From: Thermococcaceae archaeon
GTDB lineage: Archaea; Methanobacteriota_B; Thermococci; Thermococcales; Thermococcaceae
Direction of reading: 5' to 3'
Length of the DNA: 64,000 nucleotides
Assembly: GCA_030156945.1 (NCBI GenBank)
Contig: JASGLT010000001.1
Location: 62,001-126,000 of the forward strand
Positions 52,101 to 61,038 of this stretch are shown here, piece by piece (the stretch's first letter is position 1; every line of letters starts with the position of its first letter). Made by a program: the position numbers and the translations under genes. The notes beneath the pieces are model-generated. The model searched no databases. It had not been told where the DNA came from and saw nothing but the letters and a program-made list of their open reading frames with translations.

Positions 52101-52562
52101 GCGGTCGTCTCGACGATGATCACCATCTTCATGGGCGTCATGACGAGCATCTGGGTCTCAACGTGGCTCTTCGGCAAGGTCTTCAACCAGGAAGTCATGT
52201 GGTTCCTGCCGCTGATGGTCTTCGTCGTTCTCATGGGGGTCGGCATCGACTACAACAGCTTCTACCTCGTGAAGGCCAGGGACGAGTTCGAGCGCAGGAA
52301 GCCCGAGGAAGCGCTGATAGTCGCGGCAGGAACGATGGACATGCTCGTTATAGGGCTGGCAGTAGTCCTCGCAAGCACATATGGAGCTCTGATGCTCAGT
52401 TCGACGTGGGGAACGAGGGAGATGGGCTTTGCCCTCTCAGCGGGAATCCTCCTGACGGCAACGATGGCAGTGTACTTCATTGGGCCAGCCTTCATGAGCC
52501 TCTTCGGGGAGAAGGCCTGGTGGCCGCTGTTCAAGAACCAGAAGGATGCAAAGAAGGAGTAA
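49179..52562 (+). CDS. RND/MMPL-superfamily transporter (HpnN/MmpL-like)
   Basis: 1127 aa, two RND halves; TTALGLGIDYSTYYIHRFKE and VVLMGVGIDYNSFYLVKARDEF. Confidence 0.92.
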   Translation: MAWNDWIAKHPKIVLAVWVVLIVTMAPLAGRISELTDYSTEQMVSHEIESIKVQDLMTQEFTGAQNENLTYLLITNISVNDESARKAYYSFKDRVEGKYASNVSSYYDALDMLWNLDYELTLNVTKMTANMTGLIYTSVKGAHDGYGAVLNQVLLLKNTTDMVKTSLLGAAQGYLSIKNNLTSLYTQLNATSGLLQMADGIYVQLCIQNPNMTAQERAQALQNELMARLPESQQAIVPAVVQTVMAADPYCTGTLLSNEELLKNTTVELVYSMITSAGTPLPFEIPKEVLFQLYESGGNENVIDTMAGNMLKAQIAEQMRGLAPNPEALAEVIVSEVVKDPYGIISGEKLEDATVSVVLALSPQKTEDTEELVRALYNGADPKELAKGVFMKGMQEQMAGQEIPEEFAGVMNNLIEQAIQNYPMSEEALEKLVKYAVKSMVSEYAKNNPYGVELNFDQDLLVEIAFKFKDNPEAITREDVKPLAEQLWPVVREKAGTYLDMPKSEDNTTLLITFVPFGKPGPSGDEFRYLAQNATKVKEIALEEFGKYFPEVKGALGGIPVQMHEMTKYGQEDNQKTSQASVVGALVVLFILMGGALLATFMPFTGVATSALTALGITYLLARGGIINVGSWAQMLTITTALGLGIDYSTYYIHRFKEYIAEGYEHEKAVAEALKRAKDAVLASAFTDIIAFASFVLAWEFPIFQQMGIIVPLAVVAVLLASLTFIPAITALIGDKSWFWWPRQVKHIETMDVHERSRIAEWVVKHAKVVLLIGLLIAVPATYTFFTFEGTHDISLFLPEGSDTLTFMELSQGKLGASITSPNYVIIDLGHKITDDDLKLIDEITAQVAGMDGVKVVYSPTRPYGDPISNLTLSAMKAFGGDRFISKGGNMVMIQIDPVYAPTDERAKELVKSLRSYMAELEKEGKIKEGLIGGGAALSMDLTDRINDIFWHRIIPVALVLMFLSLIPTLKGLPAVVSTMITIFMGVMTSIWVSTWLFGKVFNQEVMWFLPLMVFVVLMGVGIDYNSFYLVKARDEFERRKPEEALIVAAGTMDMLVIGLAVVLASTYGALMLSSTWGTREMGFALSAGILLTATMAVYFIGPAFMSLFGEKAWWPLFKNQKDAKKE

Positions 52563-52598
52563 CCTGCTATCCCTATGAGTATCCCCACTTTTTATGTT

Positions 52599-53094
52599 TT
52601 AAACTCTCCATTTGTATTTTTCCCTTAAGTGCTCCAAGAATTCTGAATCCTTGAGGATGTAAAACCAATGGCGCTTTAAGCTGAACTTGAGGGTCTTTGG
52701 ATCCCTCAGCTTTATCAAGTGTTTTGTGTTCATACTAACCAAGTATCGAGCCTTTGAAGAGTAAACCACGTCGAGGAATTTTAACATCATCCTCATGACC
52801 GACCTCTTTAACAAGGTTCGCATCATCCCCAAACTTCACTCTCGGAGATACCTCCTTAGTGCGATTCAGAACGAGGTTGTAAATAGCCCTCGCCTTCTGG
52901 GTTTTCCCAGTTAGTAATCCGATGATCGCCAAGGTCTCTTTCATCTCCTTGAGAGTTTCCTTGGAACCGTAATTCACAAGCTTGTCTTCTCTGAGAAGAC
53001 CGAGAATCTTAACCGCAGGACTCCTCTTAGAGTTCCTGGATTTCAGAGCGCTTATTAGAATAGAAGTGTCCAGTACCACCTTTATTTTACCCAT
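52599..53094 (-). pseudogene. PIN-domain toxin split by a frameshift
   Basis: Frame 1 MGKIKVVLDTSILISALKSRN...FGDDANLVKEVGHEDD; frame 2 continues KFLDVVYSSKARYLVSMNTKHLIKLRDPKTLKF...; switch ~52780-52800. Confidence 0.7.
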
Positions 53095-53385
53095 TCAAAT
53101 CACTCCAAGCTTTTTGAGCTTCCCCTCGATCCTCCTGAACTTCTTAAGCTCTGCACGAGCAATTTCCATTAGCCGGGGGGTACTTAGTTTAACGGACTTT
53201 TTGTCCTCTATGATGACCTTCCAGGCCTCATCATCACTCATGGGATTATCCATGCTTGCCATAACTTCCCTAACCTGGAAGAACCAAATGACATCTTCAG
53301 GTTTCTCTCCAATGGCCCTTGCAACGCCATCCACGATGGATTCAAACACTTTCACATCAGAACTTTTTACGGCCACTCTTCCCAC
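53095..53385 (-). CDS. Putative antitoxin partner of the PIN gene
   Basis: 96-aa, immediately upstream of the PIN gene in the same orientation. Confidence 0.55.
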   Translation of the reverse strand: MGRVAVKSSDVKVFESIVDGVARAIGEKPEDVIWFFQVREVMASMDNPMSDDEAWKVIIEDKKSVKLSTPRLMEIARAELKKFRRIEGKLKKLGVI

Positions 53386-53536
53386 CGTTTTCTACTTCGT
53401 CTTTTTGCTCTTAAGATTAACTCTAGCACACGTTGCAACCTCCCAAAATCATTGTTCTTCAGGGTGGAGGCCTTTTCCCATTTTTGTTCCAAAAGGGTTA
53501 TATCTTCCGGACACTGCTTTTCTGTGGAGGGTGAGA

Positions 53537-53589
53537 ATGGAACGAAAAAGGCTCAAGATTTACATTCCGGGCACCAAATTCCCCTCGCA
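53537..53589 (+). pseudogene. 5' remnant/duplicate of the downstream radical SAM gene
   Basis: MERKRLKIYIPGTKFPS versus MVETRKKLKIYIPGIKFPS at 54027; homology ends abruptly at hairpin-rich DNA. Confidence 0.7.
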
Positions 53590-53888
53590 GGACCGGGGGG
53601 TTTCACCCCCCACGTCCTTGCTAACCCCCTCCCCCCAAGGAAACTTTTCTAGCGAAAAGTTTCATCAAAGTTCCTACGTGCTTATTAGGAATTCCCGTTC
53701 CAAATGGGCTTTAGAGTCCAAGTTGCTTTTCCAGGGGGAGTTTACTTTTAATAGCGCCCAATGGGCGCAAACGAGAAAAAACTCAAAGGGAACTGGTAAA
53801 ATTCTCACCAAAGCCCATCCTATAAAATCCAAATTTGAAAAGCACGTAGAAACTCATGTCCACGATTTTGCACATCTAAACACTTTTG

Positions 53889-53932
53889 ATCAACCTTTGC
53901 TTCAGCAAAGGTTGTTAGGGGGCTTCGCCCCA
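53889..53932. repeat. Double-hairpin element (copy B)
   Basis: CAACCTTTGC-ttca-GCAAAGGTTG-tta-GGGGGC-ttc-GCCCC; same architecture as 445-488 on the opposite strand. Confidence 0.8.
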
Positions 53933-54026
53933 CATAAACCGGGAAACTGCGTTTCCCAGACCCTTCCTTCTTTTTTGAACGCCGGAGGGGGCTCCGCCCC
54001 CTGCAAACCCTTCTGAGGTGAGCTAA

Positions 54027-54866
54027 ATGGTAGAGACAAGAAAAAAGCTCAAAATCTACATCCCCGGTATCAAGTTCCCTTCAATCTCGCTCACGGGCAA
54101 CGCCTGTGCTCTGAACTGTGCCCACTGCGGGAGGCACTACCTCCAGGGAATGAGGAAGCCGGAGCGCGGGGAGCTTTTGAACTACTGTCTCAAGCTCGCC
54201 GAAGAGGGTTACAGCGGTTGCCTCCTCAGCGGCGGCATGGATGGCCGTCTAAAGGTTCCGCTCGACTTCTACGCCGACGAGATAAGGGAGATTAAGAGGA
54301 GGACTAACCTCAAGCTCAACGCCCACGTGGGTTTTATTGATGAGAGCGACCTGGAGTGGGTGAAGTACGTTGACGCGGTCTCCCTTGACTTCGTGGGCGA
54401 TGATGACGTTATAAGGCGCGTTTACAAGATAGACAAGACCCTGGAGGACTATCTGAGAGTCCTGGACCTACTCACCGAAACCGGCTTGAGGGTTGCTCCC
54501 CACATAACAATCGGCCTCGATTTCGGAAAGATCTGGTGGGAGTATAAAGCCATAGACCTGCTGGTGGAATACCCTATAGACGTAATCGTTCTCGACGTCC
54601 TGATCCCGACGAAGGGGACTGAGATGGAGAACGTACCAAAGCCGAGCGTTGAAGAGAGCCTTGAAGTAGTTAAGTATGCGCGCGAGAAGTTTGACGGCGA
54701 GCTGAGCGTAGGCTGTATGAGACCCCTTGGGAAGTGGAGGCTGGAGTTCGACAGGGGTGCGGTTTTGGCAGGCGTTGATAGGCTTACAAACCCCCCAAGG
54801 AAAATCATCGAATGGGCAAAAAGAGTAAGGGACGTTGAAATAATCTACGAGTGCTGCGTTATGTAG
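54027..54866 (+). CDS. Radical SAM protein (biotin synthase-like; possible LipS-type lipoyl synthase subunit)
   Basis: GNACALNCAHCGRHYLQGM (CX3CX2C), CLLSGGMDGRLKVPLD. The LipS link is from general knowledge and unverified. Confidence 0.75.
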   Translation: MVETRKKLKIYIPGIKFPSISLTGNACALNCAHCGRHYLQGMRKPERGELLNYCLKLAEEGYSGCLLSGGMDGRLKVPLDFYADEIREIKRRTNLKLNAHVGFIDESDLEWVKYVDAVSLDFVGDDDVIRRVYKIDKTLEDYLRVLDLLTETGLRVAPHITIGLDFGKIWWEYKAIDLLVEYPIDVIVLDVLIPTKGTEMENVPKPSVEESLEVVKYAREKFDGELSVGCMRPLGKWRLEFDRGAVLAGVDRLTNPPRKIIEWAKRVRDVEIIYECCVM

Positions 54867-54928
54867 GGCTCACCTAACCTCGCATCATCACAAATCAGGA
54901 AGGAGAACGCCGATCATCGCCCCGCCCA

Positions 54929-55378
54929 TTAAAGCTCCTCTTTAACGGTCACGAAGGATACCATGGTAACCGTCTGTCCGATGCCCTTTATCTCCCTGAG
55001 TTTATCAACGACTATCCTGCCGACCTCTTCCGCATTGGGGGCGCGCACTTTTATCAGGATGTCCCACTCACCGGAGATTATATGGACTTCATAAACTCCA
55101 TCAAGTGAGGCAACCCTTCTAGCCACCTCTTTCTGGCTCATCCCAGAATCTGGCTCGTAGCGGGCGAGTATGAATGCCGTTGTCCCAAGATCAAGCTTCT
55201 TGTAGTTCGGTTTTACCGTGAATTTCTCTATAATACCCTCTTCAACAAGCTTCTTTATCCTGTAGTGAACAGTGGTACGGGGTATGCCCAGCTTCTTGCT
55301 GAGGGATGCTATGTTCTCCCTCGCGTTCTCCTTAAGTTCCTTCAACAGCGCCGCATCTATCGCATCCAATCCCGGCAT
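54929..55378 (-). CDS. Lrp/AsnC-family regulator
   Basis: LDAIDAALLKELKENARENIASLSKKLGIPRTTVHYRIKKLVEEGIIEKF; RAM domain. Confidence 0.93.
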   Translation of the reverse strand: MPGLDAIDAALLKELKENARENIASLSKKLGIPRTTVHYRIKKLVEEGIIEKFTVKPNYKKLDLGTTAFILARYEPDSGMSQKEVARRVASLDGVYEVHIISGEWDILIKVRAPNAEEVGRIVVDKLREIKGIGQTVTMVSFVTVKEEL

Positions 55379-55430
55379 GGTGATCCCCTTTGTCATTAAT
55401 TCAAGATAAACCATATCGTTTGAAACTATT

Positions 55431-55988
55431 TCAGTATTTAAGGTTTTCTTTCAACCAATTTGAAAACGCTCTAAGTGCGTTTCCCCTATGAGATATTTCG
55501 TTCTTTTCCTCTGTTGTCATTTCGGCAAAGGTCTTATCGAAACCATCGGGTACGAATATCGGGTCAAAGCCAAAGCCACCCGTTCCCCTCGGCTCATTCG
55601 TTATTCTCCCGTGAACCTCACCGGTGAACAGGTGAAGCTTTCCGTCCCAGTAAGCAACCACACTCTTGAAGAAGGCCCTCCTGTTGGACTCCCCCGCCAG
55701 GAGCTTCAGAATGCCCCAGTAACCAATAGTCCTGTACACGTAGGCCGAATAGACCCCTGGAAAGCCGCCTAAGGCTTCCACGAAAAGGCCAGAGTCATCA
55801 AGGAAGAAGGGACCCTCAACTCTCTCAGAGAGCCATTCAACAGCGTATTTTGCAACTTCTTCAAGGGTATCGGCCTGAATCTCGGGATAACTCATCTTAA
55901 GCTGGTAGACCCTAACCCCAAAGCCCTCAAAGTACCTCCTCGCCTCCTCGACTTTTCCAGGGTTAGAAGTTACAAAGGCAAGCTCCAT
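55431..55988 (-). CDS. XTP/dITP diphosphatase (RdgB/HAM1)
   Basis: [69 protein letters not shown]. Confidence 0.95.
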   Translation of the reverse strand: MELAFVTSNPGKVEEARRYFEGFGVRVYQLKMSYPEIQADTLEEVAKYAVEWLSERVEGPFFLDDSGLFVEALGGFPGVYSAYVYRTIGYWGILKLLAGESNRRAFFKSVVAYWDGKLHLFTGEVHGRITNEPRGTGGFGFDPIFVPDGFDKTFAEMTTEEKNEISHRGNALRAFSNWLKENLKY

Positions 55989-56030
55989 GAGACCACCTTA
56001 GAAAAATGTAATGAGTGTCTAAAAAGTTTG

Positions 56031-56522
56031 TCACTCTATCCTGTAGCCTATCCTTTCAACGAGCTCCCTGCGCTCTTTCCTCTGCTCCTCTGTCTCAATC
56101 TTGTTCGCGGCCTTGCCGTCAACAACCCCCAGAACGCTCCTCCCGAGGTCCGTCTCTGCCACTATGACCTGGAAGGGGTTCTCGCTGGCACCGTAGACCA
56201 TGGCAACTGCTGGATGGTTCTTTACCGTGTTCAAGACGTTTATTGGGAAGGCGTTCTTCATGAGGATTACAAAAACATGGCCGGCCCCTATTTTGACGGC
56301 GTTCTTCGCGGCAAGCTCTTCAAGCTCTTTGTCGTTTCCAGTGTAACGTGTGAGCTGTGGTTTCGCCTCATTCATGGCAATGCCAAATTTTATTCCCGGC
56401 ACGGCCGTTAAGAGGGCTCTGGCAAGGTCGTCTACCGTGAATATCGAGAAGTTGCCCTGACCGATTATGACTTCAACGCCCTCCGGTTTTTCGATCTCAA
56501 CTACCTCTATCTTAACCATCAC
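56031..56522 (-). CDS. Adenosine-specific kinase (DUF355)
   Basis: VIIGQGNFSIFTVDDLARALLTAVPGIKFGIAMNEAKPQLTRYTGND. Confidence 0.85.
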   Translation of the reverse strand: MMVKIEVVEIEKPEGVEVIIGQGNFSIFTVDDLARALLTAVPGIKFGIAMNEAKPQLTRYTGNDKELEELAAKNAVKIGAGHVFVILMKNAFPINVLNTVKNHPAVAMVYGASENPFQVIVAETDLGRSVLGVVDGKAANKIETEEQRKERRELVERIGYRIE

Positions 56523-56581
56523 CCACCACCGGTAAGGTTTATAATCGGTCTAAATATAATCTTTTCGCGGGCTGGTGAGTG

Positions 56582-57508
56582 ATGAGCAGGTTTTCAATGG
56601 AAGAGCTGGAATTTCTTACGAATATCCTGCAAAAGCATCCCCTCGACAGCCTCAGAAAAATCTCAAAGGAGGAGAGGGTGGATTATTACAAGCTCAAACG
56701 GCTTTACGACAAGTACTACGGGAAACACGTCACAGTAAGCGCAATCTACAACCCAAGGAAACTCGGGCTAAAGAGCTATGTAACATTTCTAAGCGTCCCC
56801 TCCGATTCGATTCTTGAAGTGGCTAAAAAAATGTCTTCAAACCCCTACGTATCATACCTCAATCCTGCATTTGGGTTCAAAAACGGTCTCACAGCTTTCA
56901 TGGCAGTTCCCAAGGATCAAGTCAACCTTATCGATGAGTTCCTTTCAAGGTACTCTGACGATTACGAGTGGTATGAAATGCAACCGTATTCTTACTCCAT
57001 AGACGACTCTGAGGATGGAGGCTGGAAATTCAGCTACGACTACGCCATCCTGATGGATATTCTAAAGGAGGACGCCCGAACTCCCATATCCGAGATAGCA
57101 AACAAACTCGGAAAGACGGGACCCACCGTCAGGTACATGATAGAGAGGCTAAAAAAAGAAGGCGTAATCCTCGCGTTCGAGGCCGTAGTGGATATGACAA
57201 CCCACGACAGGGGAGTAATCGGGATAACCCGCGAGCTGAAAGAGGAAGTTATCCAAAAGTTCCAAGATTACGAGATGTTGATAGCAGTGCTGCCCGGCCA
57301 TGGCTACATGATCGAGTGGTACTTCTCATCAAGTGAAGATTTGGGGCTGAAAGTGATGGAATTCAGCCGATACGTGGATAAGCTCCTGATTGAATACTTC
57401 GATGAAACCTTCAAGAAGATGAACGACGAGAGAATGAAAAGAAGGTTCAGGATGATAGTAAAAAAGGACGGGAGTGGCTACAGGTCCCTTCTGGATTTCA
57501 TGGGCTAA
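56582..57508 (+). CDS. Two-HTH Lrp/AsnC-like regulator
   Basis: LKEDARTPISEIANKLGKTGPTVRYMIERLKKEGVILAFE; preceding N-terminal HTH-like region. Confidence 0.8.
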   Translation: MSRFSMEELEFLTNILQKHPLDSLRKISKEERVDYYKLKRLYDKYYGKHVTVSAIYNPRKLGLKSYVTFLSVPSDSILEVAKKMSSNPYVSYLNPAFGFKNGLTAFMAVPKDQVNLIDEFLSRYSDDYEWYEMQPYSYSIDDSEDGGWKFSYDYAILMDILKEDARTPISEIANKLGKTGPTVRYMIERLKKEGVILAFEAVVDMTTHDRGVIGITRELKEEVIQKFQDYEMLIAVLPGHGYMIEWYFSSSEDLGLKVMEFSRYVDKLLIEYFDETFKKMNDERMKRRFRMIVKKDGSGYRSLLDFMG

Positions 57509-58437
57509 AAAACTATTGGGCAGTACTCAACTCCCCCCAGGTCTCCCGTGGCCTGGAACTCGAGTGCCCTGCAGTCGTGGCATATGTATTTGAAGGGGCA
57601 TTTAGAGCAGGTTCCTATTCTGTCCTTTGTCAGCGTCCAGAAATCGTTGACCGCCTTTCTCCTGAGAATGTCCCTCAGCTTTCCGGTTTTTAAATCCCCA
57701 AGCACGAACCCCCGCAGGAGGGGACAGGGGAGTACGTAACCATCGGCAGTTACCGCCAGAGTGTCGGCGAGGCACGGGCTGTATTTTTCCAGGTTTGGGC
57801 TGAAGACCCTCCTGAGCTCAACGACATTGAAGTCGAGCTTTCTGTAGGAGCCGGGGAAGAGCACGTCCACGTATACTTCTCCCTCAAAACCTATATTCAT
57901 GCCCAAAAGTTCGTCAAGGTCCTTCCCCCTAACCGTCACCAACGCGCCGTGAAGCCAGTCAAAAACCTCAAGCTCCTTGATGTTGTCCCGATAGTAATCC
58001 ACCTCGGCCACGAACTTAACACCTTCTACGGGAGAAGCCTTTTTCACATCCTCGAGAAGTGCCACTGCGTAAACTTCGGGAATTCCCAGCTCCACGGCGT
58101 AGGAAGACACCATGAGGAGCTGTTCAAGAGTGTCGTAATTGGTGAGCCAGAGCTCCTTTCCCCCCATTTTAGCGAACTCCCTTAAAATCTCCTGGATTTC
58201 CTCAACGCTCATTGGCTCACGGCGCAGGATGAATCTGTTGTTGCCGATGCATCCTATAGAACGAGGTATACCCTCGGTTTCCGAAAATCTCCCCTTTCCC
58301 TCACCCAGCTGCACTATAAGCCTCTCAAGCTTCCCTTTTTTGGGTTTGACTGTCCACGGAGGTTTTGCCACCGATACAACCCTCAGCTTAGAGTTGCCTC
58401 TCAAACTAATTACGGCACTTTCAACTGCCTCTTCCAT
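57505..58437 (-). CDS. SPASM-domain protein lacking the canonical radical-SAM CX3CX2C
   Basis: C-terminal CLADTLAVTADGYVLPCPLLRGFVLGDLKTG...CSKCPFKYICHDCRALE; N-terminal region has only GCIGNNRF. Confidence 0.75.
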   Translation of the reverse strand: MEEAVESAVISLRGNSKLRVVSVAKPPWTVKPKKGKLERLIVQLGEGKGRFSETEGIPRSIGCIGNNRFILRREPMSVEEIQEILREFAKMGGKELWLTNYDTLEQLLMVSSYAVELGIPEVYAVALLEDVKKASPVEGVKFVAEVDYYRDNIKELEVFDWLHGALVTVRGKDLDELLGMNIGFEGEVYVDVLFPGSYRKLDFNVVELRRVFSPNLEKYSPCLADTLAVTADGYVLPCPLLRGFVLGDLKTGKLRDILRRKAVNDFWTLTKDRIGTCSKCPFKYICHDCRALEFQATGDLGGVEYCPIVF

Positions 58438-58537
58438 GCTGCCTCCCCCAGGAGGGGATGGAAGGGAACCTATAAATACTTTTTCTATTCATATTTTGCA
58501 TACTATCAAAAATAGTTAGCAAAAAATGAAGAACCCC

Positions 58538-58963
58538 TTAACCCCTGACAACCCTATCCCCCTCGATCCAGAACTCCCCTTCCTCCGTCACCTCTTTCTT
58601 CCAAACGGGGACGCGCCTTTTTACCTCATCAACTATCCACGAACAGGCCTCAAAAGCCTCCTTTCTGTGGGCAGAACTTACTACGACCAAAATAGTGTCC
58701 TCTCCAACCGGTAAATCTCCATATCGGTGCCATATTACGGCGTCAAATATGGGGAACTTCCTCAGAGCCTCTTCCCTGATTTTTGCCATCTCAGAAACAG
58801 CCATCTCCCCATAGACCTCGTAGATGAGCCTTTCAACTTTCCTGCCCCGGTTGTGCGCCCTGACCTTACCCAGAAAGACAACGTAAGCTCCAGACTCGGG
58901 ATTACTAATGAGCTCAATTGCCCTATTAACGTCAAACGACTCCTGGGTCACCATGACCTTCAT
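58538..58963 (-). CDS. moaE: Molybdopterin synthase catalytic subunit MoaE
   Basis: GAYVVFLGKVRAHNRGRKVERLIYEVYGEMA, WHRYGDLPVGEDTILVVVSSAHRKEAFEACSWIVDEVKRRVPVWKKEV. Confidence 0.94.
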   Translation of the reverse strand: MKVMVTQESFDVNRAIELISNPESGAYVVFLGKVRAHNRGRKVERLIYEVYGEMAVSEMAKIREEALRKFPIFDAVIWHRYGDLPVGEDTILVVVSSAHRKEAFEACSWIVDEVKRRVPVWKKEVTEEGEFWIEGDRVVRG

Positions 58964-59055
58964 AACCCTCACCAAAAAGCCCTGAGATTCAGACCTATTA
59001 AAACCTGCCGCCCAAAACTTCAAAAGGTCTCGGACTATCAGAGGATGGTGGTAGG

Positions 59056-59883
59056 ATGAAAAGGCTGGGCATAATCCTCGTGATCATCCTCCTGACTGCA
59101 AGCTTAAGCGGATGCATCGGAAATAGTCACGAAGAGACTCAAACGCCGCCTTCTCCAAGCACTACAAGCACCACAGGGGCGTCCCATACCAGTACGTCGA
59201 GCACTGAAAGGCCGATTAACGATATTGAAGGGGCAAAATCCTCGCTGGAATCAGTAAAACAGTTCACATATGAGCTCAAAACTGCCTTAAGCATGAACAT
59301 AAGCCTCCAAACTTCCGGGATAAGTCAAAACTCCTCAATAAAACTCATCGTTCTTGAGAAGGGGTATCTGGACTTTGAATCGAAAGAGGCGTGGATAAAC
59401 ACGACAACCGTAAGCCTTCCAGACAACGTCTCAGTAAGCCTTACTCAGGTCGTTAAGGGAGGGAAAACTTACATAAAAACCAATCTTGGCATCCTCAACG
59501 TTTCAAACGAGGAAAATCCGGTATGGGAGTACAACGCCGTTTCCCTTGCCAGAAAATACCTACAGCAGGTGCCCCTGGAGAGCGAGAGCGGGGAGGAGCT
59601 AAAAATAACCTACATACTCGATCGGGAGGATGTTAAGGGCCTCGCAACCCCCTACATTGCCATCGACAATGGCACGGGAATCGAAGTCAAGAAAGGAAGG
59701 ATAACATTCTTTTTCAGAGACGGAAGTTTGTCGGAGGTGGAGATAGAGTACATCCTCGTGACTCGGACCCCCATAGAAGACCCCGTTCTCGGAAGCGGAG
59801 AAATAATCCAGGAAGTGGAAGGGAGGAGCACGATAAAAATCACTTCCTTCAACAAAAAGGTTGAAGTCAGCCCACCTACTTGA
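59056..59883 (+). CDS. Lipoprotein, hypothetical
   Basis: MKRLGIILVIILLTASLSGCIGNS lipobox, Ser/Thr/Pro-rich linker, beta-rich body. Confidence 0.8.
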   Translation: MKRLGIILVIILLTASLSGCIGNSHEETQTPPSPSTTSTTGASHTSTSSTERPINDIEGAKSSLESVKQFTYELKTALSMNISLQTSGISQNSSIKLIVLEKGYLDFESKEAWINTTTVSLPDNVSVSLTQVVKGGKTYIKTNLGILNVSNEENPVWEYNAVSLARKYLQQVPLESESGEELKITYILDREDVKGLATPYIAIDNGTGIEVKKGRITFFFRDGSLSEVEIEYILVTRTPIEDPVLGSGEIIQEVEGRSTIKITSFNKKVEVSPPT

Positions 59884-60574
59884 GCTCCACGACGTCAAAG
59901 ATGTTCAGAGCGAGGTCTATCAGGAGGAGCTTGTTAATCAAAGGCTCCCCAATGCCAGTGAGCAGTTTAATAACCTCCATGGCCTGTATTGAGCCAACAA
60001 CTCCGGCAGTTGCCCCGATTATCGGGAATTTTTCCTCCTTTTCTTTAACTTTCGGGAAGAGCTCCTTTAGGCTCTTGGTGAGACCCGGTACTATCGTTGT
60101 GATCTGCCCGTGCATCCCCTCAACCGCCCCGTGAACGAGGGGAATTTTCTTCCTGTGCACGTAGTCATCGAGCAGGTAGCGGGTCTCGAAGTTGTCGAGA
60201 CAATCGACCACGACATCAACGCCTTTAAGGACTTCTTCAACGTTCTCCTCCGTGAGTCTGCCACTGAAGGTTTCTATTTTTATGTCGGAGTTGAAGCGCT
60301 CAAGCTTCCATCTGGCGGACTCTGGCTTTGGTCTCTCCCCCACGTCTTCCTCCCAGTGGAGTATCTGTCTGTTGAGGTTGCTCAGCTCGGGCCTCTGCTC
60401 GTCAACAAGCAGGAGAGTTCCCACACCAGCGGCTGCAAGGTAGTAAGCAACGGGGCTACCCAACCCACCAACACCCACCACGGCAACCTTTGCACCCTTG
60501 AGCTTCTCCTGACCCTCCTTCCCGAAGATCATTATCTGCCGGTCATACCTTTCAATTTCCCTTTCACTCAACAT
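59876..60574 (-). CDS. ThiF/MoeB/HesA-family adenylyltransferase
   Basis: RYDRQIMIFGKEGQEKLKGAKVAVVGVGGLGSPVAYYLAAAGVGTLLLVD, LSNLNRQILH, VDCLDNFETRYLLDDYV. Confidence 0.93.
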   Translation of the reverse strand: MLSEREIERYDRQIMIFGKEGQEKLKGAKVAVVGVGGLGSPVAYYLAAAGVGTLLLVDEQRPELSNLNRQILHWEEDVGERPKPESARWKLERFNSDIKIETFSGRLTEENVEEVLKGVDVVVDCLDNFETRYLLDDYVHRKKIPLVHGAVEGMHGQITTIVPGLTKSLKELFPKVKEKEEKFPIIGATAGVVGSIQAMEVIKLLTGIGEPLINKLLLIDLALNIFDVVELK

Positions 60575-60575
60575 A

Positions 60576-60842
60576 TCAACCACCACTCACAGGCGGGAAT
60601 ATCGCCACCACATCCCCATCCTGAAGAGCCTCATCAAACTTAACGTAGCGACCGTTTCTTGAGACGTTTACATCAGCCAAATCATCCTCCTCAGCAAAGA
60701 CCTCATTCTTCAGTTCAGGATGCCTCTCCTTCAGGAATTCAATCAGCTCCCCCACAGTTATCCCATCGGGCACTTCAAGCTCTTCCTCACTCTTGCCCAC
60801 TAGAGAGCGGTAACGGGCGAAGTATCTGACCCTTATTTTCAT
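60576..60842 (-). CDS. moaD: MoaD-family sulfur carrier
   Basis: MKIRVRYFARYRSLVGKSEEELEVPDGITVGELIEFL... C-terminal VVAIFPPVSGG diglycine. Confidence 0.94.
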   Translation of the reverse strand: MKIRVRYFARYRSLVGKSEEELEVPDGITVGELIEFLKERHPELKNEVFAEEDDLADVNVSRNGRYVKFDEALQDGDVVAIFPPVSGG

Positions 60843-61038
60843 TGAATTCCCCCAAAGGAAACTAATACGCGAGAGTTAAAAAATATTGCTCGATGTAATC
60901 AACCCACGAGAAATCACGCCCAACTTCTGAGAGCTTCAAGGCATTGTTGCCAAAGATATTGCTACTAACTTCCCCTATCCACTACTTTTGTTTTTCCAAG
61001 TCTGTCCAAACCCAGTTGGCCCCCAATACTTGGGATTT

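Noticed and set aside
52982-54016. 344-aa plus-strand ORF spanning the PIN/antitoxin pair, radical SAM remnant and hairpin region
   Set aside because: Opposite frame of the antitoxin/PIN genes followed by hairpin-rich DNA; chance open frame apart from the short KRLKIYIPGTKFPS segment.
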